From Bacteroidaceae bacterium (GTDB lineage Bacteria; Bacteroidota; Bacteroidia; Bacteroidales; Bacteroidaceae), in NCBI GenBank assembly GCA_017529865.1, contig JAFXNA010000024.1:87101-151100 (forward strand): a stretch of DNA of 64,000 bases. The letters are read 5' to 3'. A program made the position numbers and the translations under genes. Of the stretch, positions 18,352 to 25,183 are shown one piece after another. Under the pieces are notes generated by a model that was not told where the DNA came from, did not search any database, and worked only from the letters and a program-made list of their open reading frames with translations. Positions within the stretch are counted from its first letter, which is position 1, and each line of letters starts with the position of its first letter.

Positions 18352-18411
18352 CCTCGTTGTATGATATTTACATCACTCACTCTGCCCTCTTCTATTTTCA
18401 TATTTCGTTTT

Positions 18412-19437
18412 TCATAAATCATTCTTTCCTCCCAATTTCTTCTGTTCCCTCTCAAATTGTTCCAAGAAATGAATCTCAACGGGTGTCAGTTCGTTCTTGG
18501 TTCTTGCCTTGAACTTATCGTATTCGGCATCAGCCTTGGCTTTGGCCAGTTGTGCAGAAATCTTGCCTGCATGTGTAAGGATATCCTTACGTGAAATGTG
18601 CAGGAAGTCGTCAAGAATCGCAATCCAATCCTTCATATACATAGGGCGATGTTCCTCTGCCTGTAACTCGGCAAAATCAAGATATAGACTGACGATACGG
18701 TTTAGCGTCGAAATCTCCTCCTGGGACAGATAATTTTTTGCGATTTCTGCATCAGTTTTCGTAGGCATGGCACCCGTCCATGTGGTCAACCCCATGAAAT
18801 CCTTCTGTGCATCAGCCCGTTCATAGATAATCTCTGCTGCCGTATGCCCATGCACAGAATAGTGCATCTTGTTTTGCACCGTTTTGAAGAACTCCTGCGT
18901 CATTTCCACTCGTGGGTCATAGTCGATGCTGAGTGCATAGATTTCGAGTACCTTCCTATAGAAAACCTTTTCCGAGGAACGGATGTCTCGAATGCGGGCT
19001 AACAGTTCATCGAAATAGTTGCCGCCACCTGCCCGTTTCAGCAAGTCATCGTTCAAAGCAAAACCCTTCACGATGTACTCTTTCAACACACCCGTTGCCC
19101 ACATGCGGAACTGAACGCCACGATAGGAATGTACGCGATATCCCACGCTGATGATCATATCGAGGTTATAAAAAACTATTTGGTCTTCCACCTCGCCCCT
19201 TATACCTCTATTTACGACGGTTGCAAATTTTGCAACTGTCGTTTCTTGTCGGAGTTCTCCCTCCTCAAACACATTCCTGATGTGTCGGGAAATAGTCGAT
19301 TTGTTACGCTGGAACAACTCTGCCATCTGGTCAAGGCTGAGCCATACCGTCTCACCCTGTAGCCTTACCTCAATGCGCGACTCACCATCAGGAGTCTGAT
19401 ATAATAGTATTTGTCCTTTATCTTCTTCCATATTCAT
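18412..19437 (-). CDS. RhuM family protein
   Basis: A 341-aa protein of the RhuM family, named after a gene in a Salmonella pathogenicity island. Family members are scattered in accessory DNA, often near restriction-modification or toxin-antitoxin genes, and their activity is not settled. The N-terminal part (about 10-65) looks like a helix-turn-helix with LSLDQMAELFQRNKSTISRH; the middle holds GYRVHSYRGVQFRMWATGVL; the C-terminal part contains HGHTAAEIIYERADAQKDFMG, which resembles the Fic/Doc-like region annotated in this family, and a charged tail. The gene is the only one inside a 1175-bp unit bounded by an 82-bp identical direct repeat. No restriction-modification gene is nearby. Confidence 0.85.
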   Translation of the reverse strand: MNMEEDKGQILLYQTPDGESRIEVRLQGETVWLSLDQMAELFQRNKSTISRHIRNVFEEGELRQETTVAKFATVVNRGIRGEVEDQIVFYNLDMIISVGYRVHSYRGVQFRMWATGVLKEYIVKGFALNDDLLKRAGGGNYFDELLARIRDIRSSEKVFYRKVLEIYALSIDYDPRVEMTQEFFKTVQNKMHYSVHGHTAAEIIYERADAQKDFMGLTTWTGAMPTKTDAEIAKNYLSQEEISTLNRIVSLYLDFAELQAEEHRPMYMKDWIAILDDFLHISRKDILTHAGKISAQLAKAKADAEYDKFKARTKNELTPVEIHFLEQFEREQKKLGGKNDL

Positions 19438-19447
19438 ATTTCGTTTA

Positions 19448-19539
19448 CAAAGTTACAAAAACTTTTTTAATTAGAAATTAAAAACATCAAATTAAACAAG
19501 AAAATGCAAGCGATTTGCTTGCATTTCCTTGTTCTATGA
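19448..19539. repeat. Direct repeat B flanking the RhuM gene
   Basis: Second copy, offset 1175 bp from repeat A. The terminator hairpin here (19502-19526) ends the unknown gene at 19555-20058, and TAACTTTG (19448-19455) drives RhuM. A second, shorter pair, 18389-18410 and 19425-19446, matches at 20 of 22 positions and lies just inside the repeats. Confidence 0.9.
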
Positions 19540-19554
19540 CATAACAGCATTGTC

Positions 19555-20058
19555 TTACCAAAGCCCAATCCTCCAAGGGATGTGTGCATCTGTTTGATTC
19601 ATCTTGTCCAGTTGGATATTCTTTTCCTTTATGGCTTGATTGTATAAATCGCTTGAATAGAACTCTTCCACTTTGTAGTCAGTGTACTTTATATCCACTT
19701 TGTTTTCTGGCAATTCAATGATAACATAATAAGGTTTATAGTCCCACCCTGTTGAACCATGAGCAACAATGTAATGGGTATCATAGAATATGAGATAGGG
19801 GAAAAAAGAGACTTCAGTAATACTTGGAAGAGACTTTCCCCCTGCATCATGAGCAAAAATCTTTGCTCCTGGTGCAGGTGTTGCATCAATATCAATTAAT
19901 ACAACCTTAGTATCGCCGATATGCTTGTATTGTAGGAAATCACCACCACTTATCAGGCACCCTAATGCAATCTTTGCAAACACAGCGAATGAAAGTAATG
20001 ATAAGACAACAATTAACGTAGTCTTTAATATCTTTTTTGTCTTACTTTTTTCAGCCAT
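19555..20058 (-). CDS. Membrane-anchored protein of unknown function
   Basis: I do not recognise this 167-aa protein. It has a basic N-terminus (MAEKSKTKKILK), one hydrophobic segment at about residues 13-35 that would act as an uncleaved anchor, and a soluble domain of about 130 residues with many Tyr and Asp residues (YKHIGDTKVVLIDIDATP; HGSTGWDYKPYYVIIELPEN). There is no lipobox. The domain is probably periplasmic or extracytoplasmic. It has a good promoter of its own and is terminated by the hairpin in repeat B. It lies in the accessory patch with RhuM, but no functional link is visible. Confidence 0.7.
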   Translation of the reverse strand: MAEKSKTKKILKTTLIVVLSLLSFAVFAKIALGCLISGGDFLQYKHIGDTKVVLIDIDATPAPGAKIFAHDAGGKSLPSITEVSFFPYLIFYDTHYIVAHGSTGWDYKPYYVIIELPENKVDIKYTDYKVEEFYSSDLYNQAIKEKNIQLDKMNQTDAHIPWRIGLW

Positions 20059-20114
20059 CGTTTGAATAAATTGAAGTGTTCTTATATTACTAGCCTCTTT
20101 CTTCTTTTCGACTG

Positions 20115-20146
20115 CAAATATAGGGAGTTTTCATGAAACTACCAAA
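20115..20146 (-). promoter_or_regulatory. Promoter of the unknown membrane-anchored protein
   Basis: Minus-strand TTTG (20143-20146), 20-nt spacer, TATATTTG (20115-20122). Exact consensus match. Confidence 0.8.
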
Positions 20147-20199
20147 TAATTTTTGTTTTTTCTAGAAGAAAGGGGGTGACAATAACCTAGCATTGTTCA

Positions 20200-20640
20200 G
20201 CAATAACCTTGGGTTATTCGGCGATAAGGTTTACTTCCTTTAGGCTAAATGCGGAACGTTTGAAGCCTAAATACGGGTCGTATTTACGCTGAATTCGAAG
20301 GGTTTGCACGCTAAATACGAATCGAATTTAAGCAGTGGGGGAAATAAGAGCAAATTGTCACACTTATGTACAACCCTTTTGATGTGTTACTTTTGATTTG
20401 CATTTTAACAGAACAATTGTTAAATGGTTCATGAATCGTCCAACCGTTTTCTGGGCTTTTATTTTGCGGAAAGCAAAGGAAAAATTTGCAGCCCTTAAAG
20501 GTAACAAAATTTCCCATTAAGGGGAACAAAGAGACCCTCTCCTGTCCCCCTTAAAGGGGGATGATAAGAAGTCCTCCTTTAAGGAGGATTTAGAAGGCAA
20601 AACTTAACAATTCATTAACTTAATTCGAAGGGTTTGCACG
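20200..20640. repeat. Repeat-rich intergenic block
   Basis: Within the 0.7 kb lacking genes between 20147 and 20810 are several degenerate units such as TTTAGGCTAAATGCGGAACG, CGTATTTACGCTGAATTCG and AATTCGAAGGGTTTGCACGC (the last at about 20290 and again at 20620). They are followed by TTAAAGGTAACAAAATTTCC, CCCCCTTAAAGGGGG and TCCTCCTTTAAGGAGGA palindromes. The motif set matches 4260-4470. From 20640 to 20810 I see no gene or known RNA. Confidence 0.6.
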
Positions 20641-20813
20641 CAGAATCCGACTCGTATTTAAGTTAGGAAGTGGATACTTGCTACACGAGGAAGAACTTGT
20701 TGCTAGGTGAGGCTACACGTGCAGTCTCGTGAGGGTGCAAATAAGGGTTCGGCAGACAAAAGAATATCGTACGCGACTTATTGTTAAATAAACTTAAAGT
20801 TTTGGATAAATCG

Positions 20814-20844
20814 CTTGCGATATAAATTTTTCTTCTTACCTTTG
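20814..20844 (+). promoter_or_regulatory. Glutathione peroxidase promoter with flanking operator-like repeats
   Basis: CTTG (20814-20817), 19-nt spacer, TACCTTTG (20837-20844). Two copies of ATCGC-NNN-CGATATAAATT (20810-20828 and 20855-20873), each with a small ATCGC/GCGAT-type dyad, bracket the promoter 45 bp apart, one over the -33 element and one in the leader. Confidence 0.65.
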
Positions 20845-20883
20845 CAGCGGAAAAATCGCAAACGATATAAATTGAATAAGATT

Positions 20884-21429
20884 ATGGCAAAGATTTATGA
20901 TTTCAAGGCTCTCACGAGCAAAGGTAAGGAACTGGATTTCTCGCAGTTCGAAGGTAAGGTATTGCTGATTGTCAACACAGCCAGCAAGTGTGGTTTCACC
21001 CCTCAGTTCGCAGGATTGGAGGAGTTGAACCAGAAGTATAAGGATAAGGGATTGGTCATCATCGGCTTCCCTTGCAATCAGTTCAAGGAGCAGGATCCTG
21101 GCACAGACGGTCAGATTGAGGAGTTCTGTCAGCTGAACTATGGTGTAACTTTCCAGATCATGAAGAAGGGTGATGTGAACGGTCCTGCTGCAGAACCTAT
21201 CTTCGAGTACTTGAAGACGCAGGCTCCTATTGAAGAGTATAACGGATTGAAGGCCAAAGCAACCAAGGCACTCTTGAAGACGCTCAGTAAGAGTGTGAAG
21301 AAGGATAGCGACATCCTTTGGAACTTCACCAAGTTCCTCATCTCGAAGGATGGCGAGACCATCAAGCGATATGCTCCAACCACAGAGCCAAAGGATTTTG
21401 AGAAGGAAATTGAAGCCATGTTGGCTTAA
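20884..21429 (+). CDS. Glutathione peroxidase family protein (thioredoxin-dependent type likely)
   Basis: Reduces hydrogen peroxide and organic hydroperoxides. The start is the ATG at 20884 (MAKIYDFKAL); an in-frame ATG at 20815 is upstream of the transcription start. The 181-aa product has the catalytic Cys in NTASKCGFTPQF (about residue 36), Gln in GFPCNQF and Trp in ILWNFTKFL, completing the Cys-Gln-Trp triad. Cys replaces selenocysteine, and the extra Cys in GFPCNQF is typical of bacterial forms that use thioredoxin. An OhrR-like regulator follows 19 nt after the stop, so this looks like a peroxide-inducible operon. Confidence 0.93.
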   Translation: MAKIYDFKALTSKGKELDFSQFEGKVLLIVNTASKCGFTPQFAGLEELNQKYKDKGLVIIGFPCNQFKEQDPGTDGQIEEFCQLNYGVTFQIMKKGDVNGPAAEPIFEYLKTQAPIEEYNGLKAKATKALLKTLSKSVKKDSDILWNFTKFLISKDGETIKRYAPTTEPKDFEKEIEAMLA

Positions 21430-21448
21430 TTGATAATTGACAATTGTT

Positions 21449-21889
21449 ATGCACGAAGAATTACGACTCGACAATCAGATTTGTTTCCGTCTCTATACAG
21501 CTGCACGACTGGTTACACAGGCCTACACACCGATATTGACAAAACTAGGAATCACCTATCCGCAGTATCTGGTGCTGATGGTGCTGTGGGAGAAGGACAA
21601 CCAGCTTGTGAACGACATCGCTCATCGATTGCTGCTGGAGACGAATACCGTTACTCCCTTGCTTCAGCGTATGGAGAAGCTTGGTATCGTCAGCCGCAAA
21701 CAGGGTGAGAAGGACAAACGCCAACAGATTGTCAGCCTGACTCCAAAAGGCAAGCGGTTGGAGGAAGAGGCTTTCGCTCAGGTACCTACGGGTATGAACG
21801 AACAGCTGTCGGCTTGTCCGCTGAAGTTCGAAGACTATCAGCGTCTGGCACAGGAACTTGATTCGATGATTGAAACATTAAAAAAATAA
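21449..21889 (+). CDS. MarR-family peroxide sensor, OhrR type
   Basis: A 146-aa winged-helix repressor. The sequence LDNQICFRLYTAARLVTQAY followed by TYPQYLVLMVLWE is the OhrR hallmark; the single Cys in NQICF is the position of the redox-sensing cysteine whose oxidation by organic hydroperoxides releases DNA in known OhrR proteins. The winged helix covers about 45-110 (LLLETNTVTPLLQRMEKLGI, then the wing with EKDKRQQIVSLT). The start at 21449 (MHEELRLDN) is preferred over the in-frame ATG at 21437. Two additional cysteine positions are few, suggesting the one-Cys or mixed-thiol type. It most likely controls the adjacent peroxidase gene and itself. Confidence 0.88.
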   Translation: MHEELRLDNQICFRLYTAARLVTQAYTPILTKLGITYPQYLVLMVLWEKDNQLVNDIAHRLLLETNTVTPLLQRMEKLGIVSRKQGEKDKRQQIVSLTPKGKRLEEEAFAQVPTGMNEQLSACPLKFEDYQRLAQELDSMIETLKK

Positions 21890-21896
21890 GATTATT

Positions 21897-22082
21897 ATGG
21901 CACATCAATGTGATAATTGCAAATTGCGAGCTTATTACGACAAGAAACCAAACTCGCTGATGGGACGTTTTTGGCGTTGGCACATCAACTTCTGTCCTGG
22001 ATGGAAGGGTTATTTCACCTCTCTCCCTGCTGATCAGCAACAAGCACTACGCGAGAAGTATCAGTTTACGAAATACCAATAA
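21897..22082 (+). CDS. Small cysteine-containing protein
   Basis: A 61-aa open frame starting 7 nt after the OhrR-like gene (ATG preceded by TAAGATTATT). It contains CDNC at residues 5-8, then FWRWHINFCPGWKGYFTSLP, giving three Cys and one His that could make a small zinc site (C-x2-C ... H-x3-C). The composition, tight spacing and in-operon position support a real gene. I do not recognise a named family. Its place after a peroxidase and a redox sensor suggests a thiol- or metal-related role, which is inference only. Confidence 0.65.
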   Translation: MAHQCDNCKLRAYYDKKPNSLMGRFWRWHINFCPGWKGYFTSLPADQQQALREKYQFTKYQ

Positions 22083-22132
22083 ACAGCAAAGGATGTTGGG
22101 TGAAAAAAGGTAGCTCCTATTATAAATAAGGT

Positions 22133-22210
22133 GTAAATAATTGACCATTGATAATTGATAATTGACAATTGATAGTTAATTATTGACCATTGATAATTGA
22201 CAATTGATAT
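22133..22210. repeat. ATTGATAATTGACAATTG-type repeat block
   Basis: Several overlapping copies of TTGACCATTGATAATTG and TTGATAATTGACAATTG occur here upstream of tyrS; one more copy lies between the peroxidase and regulator genes (about 21429-21448). CAATTG is self-complementary, so the block can form many small hairpins. Confidence 0.6.
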
Positions 22211-22218
22211 TTTTTTCG

Positions 22219-22226
22219 TAACTTTG
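22219..22226 (+). promoter_or_regulatory. -7 element of the tyrS promoter
   Basis: TAACTTTG, 61 nt upstream of the tyrS ATG. The leader contains CCGC-aa-GCGG (22238-22247). The -33 region falls in the ATTGACAATTG repeat block. Confidence 0.65.
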
Positions 22227-22287
22227 CACCCCGATAGCCGCAAGCGGCAATGAAAAAATGAGAAAATGTAATAATTGAAAATAGAAT

Positions 22288-23586
22288 ATGGCAAAGAATT
22301 TTGTAAAAGAACTTGAGTGGCGTGGCATGATTCACCAGATGATGCCTGGCACTGAAGAACTGCTCGAGAAGGAGCAGGTGACGGCTTATTTGGGTATCGA
22401 CCCAACAGCCGACTCATTGCACATCGGACACCTGTGTGGTGTGATGATGTTGCGTCATTTCCAGCGCTGCGGACACAAGCCGCTGGCTCTGATTGGTGGT
22501 GCTACAGGTATGATTGGCGACCCTTCGGGCAAGAGCCAGGAGCGTAACCTGCTGGACGAGGCTACCCTGCGCCACAATGTGGAATGCATCAAGGCTCAGT
22601 TGAGCAAATTCCTCGATTTCGATAGCGATGCACCCAACAAGGCTGAATTGGTCAACAACTATGACTGGATGAAGAACTTCACGTTCCTCGATTTCGCTCG
22701 CGATATCGGCAAGCACATCACAGTGAACTACATGATGGCGAAGGAAAGTGTGCAGAAGCGCCTCAACGGTGAGGCTCGCGACGGTCTCTCATTCACGGAG
22801 TTTACTTACCAGTTGCTCCAGGGCTACGACTTCCTCTATCTGAACGAGCACAAGAACTGCAAGCTGCAGTTGGGTGGAGCAGACCAATGGGGTAACATCA
22901 CAACAGGTTCGGAGCTGATTCGTCGCATCAACGGCAACGAATGCTTTGCGCTGACTTGTCCGCTGGTAACCAAAGCCGACGGCACGAAGTTCGGAAAAAC
23001 AGAGAAGGGTAACATCTGGCTGAACCGCAACTACACATCGCCATATATGTTCTACCAGTTCTGGATGAACACCAGCGACGAGGATGCCAAGCGCTACATC
23101 AAGATCTTCACTTCGCTGGAGAAGGACGAAATCGATGCTCTCATCGCAGAGCAGGATCAAGATCCAGGTATGCGTGTGCTGCAGAAGCGTCTGGCGAAGG
23201 AACTGACCATCATGGTTCACTCGGAGGAAGACTACAACATGGCTGTTGAAGCATCGAACATTCTCTTTGGCAAGTCAACCAAGGAAGCCCTCTTGAAACT
23301 GGACGAGCAGACACTCCTCGATGTATTCGACGGTGTGCCTCACTACACCCTCTCGAAGGATGAGTTGGCTGCAGGCATCAAGGCTGTAGACCTCTGTGCC
23401 GAGAAGACTGACATCTTCCCATCAAAGGGCGAGATGCGTAAGATGACCCAAGGTGGTGGTGTGAGCATCAACAAGGAGAAGCTGGCTCAGTTTGACCAAA
23501 CGCTGACAACTGCCGACCTCATCGACGGCAAGTATCTGTTGGCACAGAAAGGAAAGAAAAACTATTATCTGCTGATTTTTGAATAA
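22288..23586 (+). CDS. tyrS: Tyrosyl-tRNA synthetase
   Basis: Class I aminoacyl-tRNA synthetase that charges tRNA-Tyr. The 432-aa product shows the HIGH signature in [17 protein letters not shown] (about residues 43-55), the tyrosine-binding region [12 protein letters not shown] and GGADQWGNI, the KMSKS equivalent in [14 protein letters not shown], and a C-terminal S4-like RNA-binding domain (about 365-432). Length and motifs match the TyrRS-A group. gpmI begins 9 nt after its stop, so the two form an operon. Confidence 0.97.
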   Translation: MAKNFVKELEWRGMIHQMMPGTEELLEKEQVTAYLGIDPTADSLHIGHLCGVMMLRHFQRCGHKPLALIGGATGMIGDPSGKSQERNLLDEATLRHNVECIKAQLSKFLDFDSDAPNKAELVNNYDWMKNFTFLDFARDIGKHITVNYMMAKESVQKRLNGEARDGLSFTEFTYQLLQGYDFLYLNEHKNCKLQLGGADQWGNITTGSELIRRINGNECFALTCPLVTKADGTKFGKTEKGNIWLNRNYTSPYMFYQFWMNTSDEDAKRYIKIFTSLEKDEIDALIAEQDQDPGMRVLQKRLAKELTIMVHSEEDYNMAVEASNILFGKSTKEALLKLDEQTLLDVFDGVPHYTLSKDELAAGIKAVDLCAEKTDIFPSKGEMRKMTQGGGVSINKEKLAQFDQTLTTADLIDGKYLLAQKGKKNYYLLIFE

Positions 23587-23595
23587 AAGACAATT

Positions 23596-25113
23596 ATGGC
23601 AAAGAAAGCATTATTAATGATTCTCGACGGATGGGGAATCGGCGACAAGACAAAGGGAGACGTAATCTATTCCACTCCAACTCCATATATGGACTATCTG
23701 AATGCAACATATCCGCATTCACAGTTACAGGCTTCAGGCGAGAACGTAGGTCTGCCTGACGGCCAGATGGGTAACTCAGAGGTGGGACACCTCAACATTG
23801 GTGCAGGACGCATCGTGTATCAGGACCTCGTGAAGATCAATCGTGCCTGCAAGGACGGTTCGATCATGAAGAACCCCGAAATCATCAGCGCTTACGAATA
23901 CGCACAGAAGACAGGCAAGAGCATTCACCTGATGGGTCTGACCTCAAACGGTGGCGTTCACAGCTCACTCGAACATGTGTTTACCCTCTGCGACATCAGC
24001 AAGGCATACGGCATCAAGAACACCTACATCCATTGTTTCATGGATGGACGTGATACCGACCCAAAGAGCGGTAAGGGCTTCATTGAGCAACTCACAGCGA
24101 AGGGTAAGGAGACTGGATGCGAAATCGCCAGCATCATCGGCCGCTTCTATGCAATGGATCGTGACAAGCGTTGGGAGCGTATCAAGATTGCTTACGACCT
24201 CCTCATCAAGGGCGAAGGTAAGCAGGCAACCGATATGGTTCAGGCTATGCAAGAGAGTTACGATGAAAACGTGACTGACGAGTTCATCCTGCCAATCAAT
24301 AACGCCAACATCGATGGAACCATCAAGGAAGGCGATGTCATCATCTTCTACAACTATCGCAACGACCGTGCGAAGGAGTTGACCATCGTGCTCACCCAGC
24401 AGGATATGCCTGAGCAGGGAATGAACACCATCCCAGGTCTGCAGTACTATTGCATGACTCCTTACGATGCATCGTTCACAGGCGTACACATCCTTTTCCC
24501 AAAGGAGAACGTGGAGAATACCCTTGGCGAATACATCTCATCAAAGGGCCTGAAGCAGCTGCACACAGCTGAGACAGAGAAATATGCACACGTCACCTTC
24601 TTCTTCAATGGTGGTCGCGAAGCTCCATACGAAGGTGAAGAGCGTATCTTGGTGGCTTCACCAAAGGTGGCTACCTATGACCTCAAGCCTGAGATGAGTG
24701 CTTACGAAGTGAAGGACAAACTCGTAGCTGCCCTGAAGGAAGACAAGTACGACTTCGTGGTTGTGAACTTCGCAAATGGCGATATGGTAGGCCACACAGG
24801 CATCTACGAAGCTGTTGAGAAGGCCGTAGTAGCTGTTGACCAATGTGTGAAGGAAGTTGTTGAGACAGCAAAGACGGTTGGTTACGAAACCATCATCATT
24901 GCTGATCACGGTAATGCCGACAACGAAATCAACCCAGACGGCACACCCAACACAGCTCACTCGCTCAACCCTGTTCCATTCATCTATGTAACTGAGAACA
25001 AAAATGCAAAGGTTGCAAATGGTGTTCTCGCCGATGTAGCTCCTTCTATCCTGCACATCATGGGCTTGCCTCAGCCAGCTGAGATGACAGGAAATGATTT
25101 GATTACAGATTAA
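23596..25113 (+). CDS. gpmI: 2,3-bisphosphoglycerate-independent phosphoglycerate mutase
   Basis: Interconverts 3- and 2-phosphoglycerate in glycolysis through a phosphoserine intermediate with two metal ions. The 505-aa product has ILDGWG at residues 8-13 (metal-binding Asp), the nucleophile in [15 protein letters not shown] (Ser near 62), the phosphotransferase insertion with [11 protein letters not shown] and [15 protein letters not shown], and the C-terminal metal site [12 protein letters not shown] with THS-like TAHSLNPVP. It is the second gene of the tyrS-gpmI operon. A G/C-rich palindromic repeat follows the stop, just before the next gene. Confidence 0.97.
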   Translation: MAKKALLMILDGWGIGDKTKGDVIYSTPTPYMDYLNATYPHSQLQASGENVGLPDGQMGNSEVGHLNIGAGRIVYQDLVKINRACKDGSIMKNPEIISAYEYAQKTGKSIHLMGLTSNGGVHSSLEHVFTLCDISKAYGIKNTYIHCFMDGRDTDPKSGKGFIEQLTAKGKETGCEIASIIGRFYAMDRDKRWERIKIAYDLLIKGEGKQATDMVQAMQESYDENVTDEFILPINNANIDGTIKEGDVIIFYNYRNDRAKELTIVLTQQDMPEQGMNTIPGLQYYCMTPYDASFTGVHILFPKENVENTLGEYISSKGLKQLHTAETEKYAHVTFFFNGGREAPYEGEERILVASPKVATYDLKPEMSAYEVKDKLVAALKEDKYDFVVVNFANGDMVGHTGIYEAVEKAVVAVDQCVKEVVETAKTVGYETIIIADHGNADNEINPDGTPNTAHSLNPVPFIYVTENKNAKVANGVLADVAPSILHIMGLPQPAEMTGNDLITD

Positions 25114-25133
25114 AAACTAAGACACACCAGGAC

Positions 25134-25169
25134 CCACCCCCTACCCCTCCCAGCGAGGGAGGGGAGTGG
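25134..25169. repeat. G/C-rich palindromic repeat, copy a
   Basis: CCCCTCCC-agcga-GGGAGGGG with flanking CCACCCCCTA and AGTGG. It lies 15 bp before the ATG of the DUF5686 gene. Orientation is the same as copy c (35756-35791). Confidence 0.75.
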
Positions 25170-25183
25170 TTACCAACAATAAC

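Larger units (their letters stand above)
18273..18364. repeat. Direct repeat A flanking the RhuM gene (terminator plus promoter)
   Basis: Bases 18273-18354 are identical to 19448-19529 (82 bp) and the match continues to 18364 with two mismatches. Read leftwards, the unit holds a hairpin terminator (AAATGCAAGC/GCTTGCATTT, 18327-18351) and then a TAACTTTG -7 element (18273-18280). In this copy it ends RhuM and starts purL. Confidence 0.9.

Noticed and set aside
18273..19539. Insertion sequence flanked by direct repeats
   Set aside because: The enclosed gene is not a transposase, the repeats are 82 bp and contain functional terminator-promoter DNA, and no terminal inverted repeats were seen.
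20600..20815. Structured non-coding RNA (RNase P RNA or tmRNA)
   Set aside because: The stretch lacks the conserved RNase P and tmRNA core sequences; only repeats and weak dyads were found.
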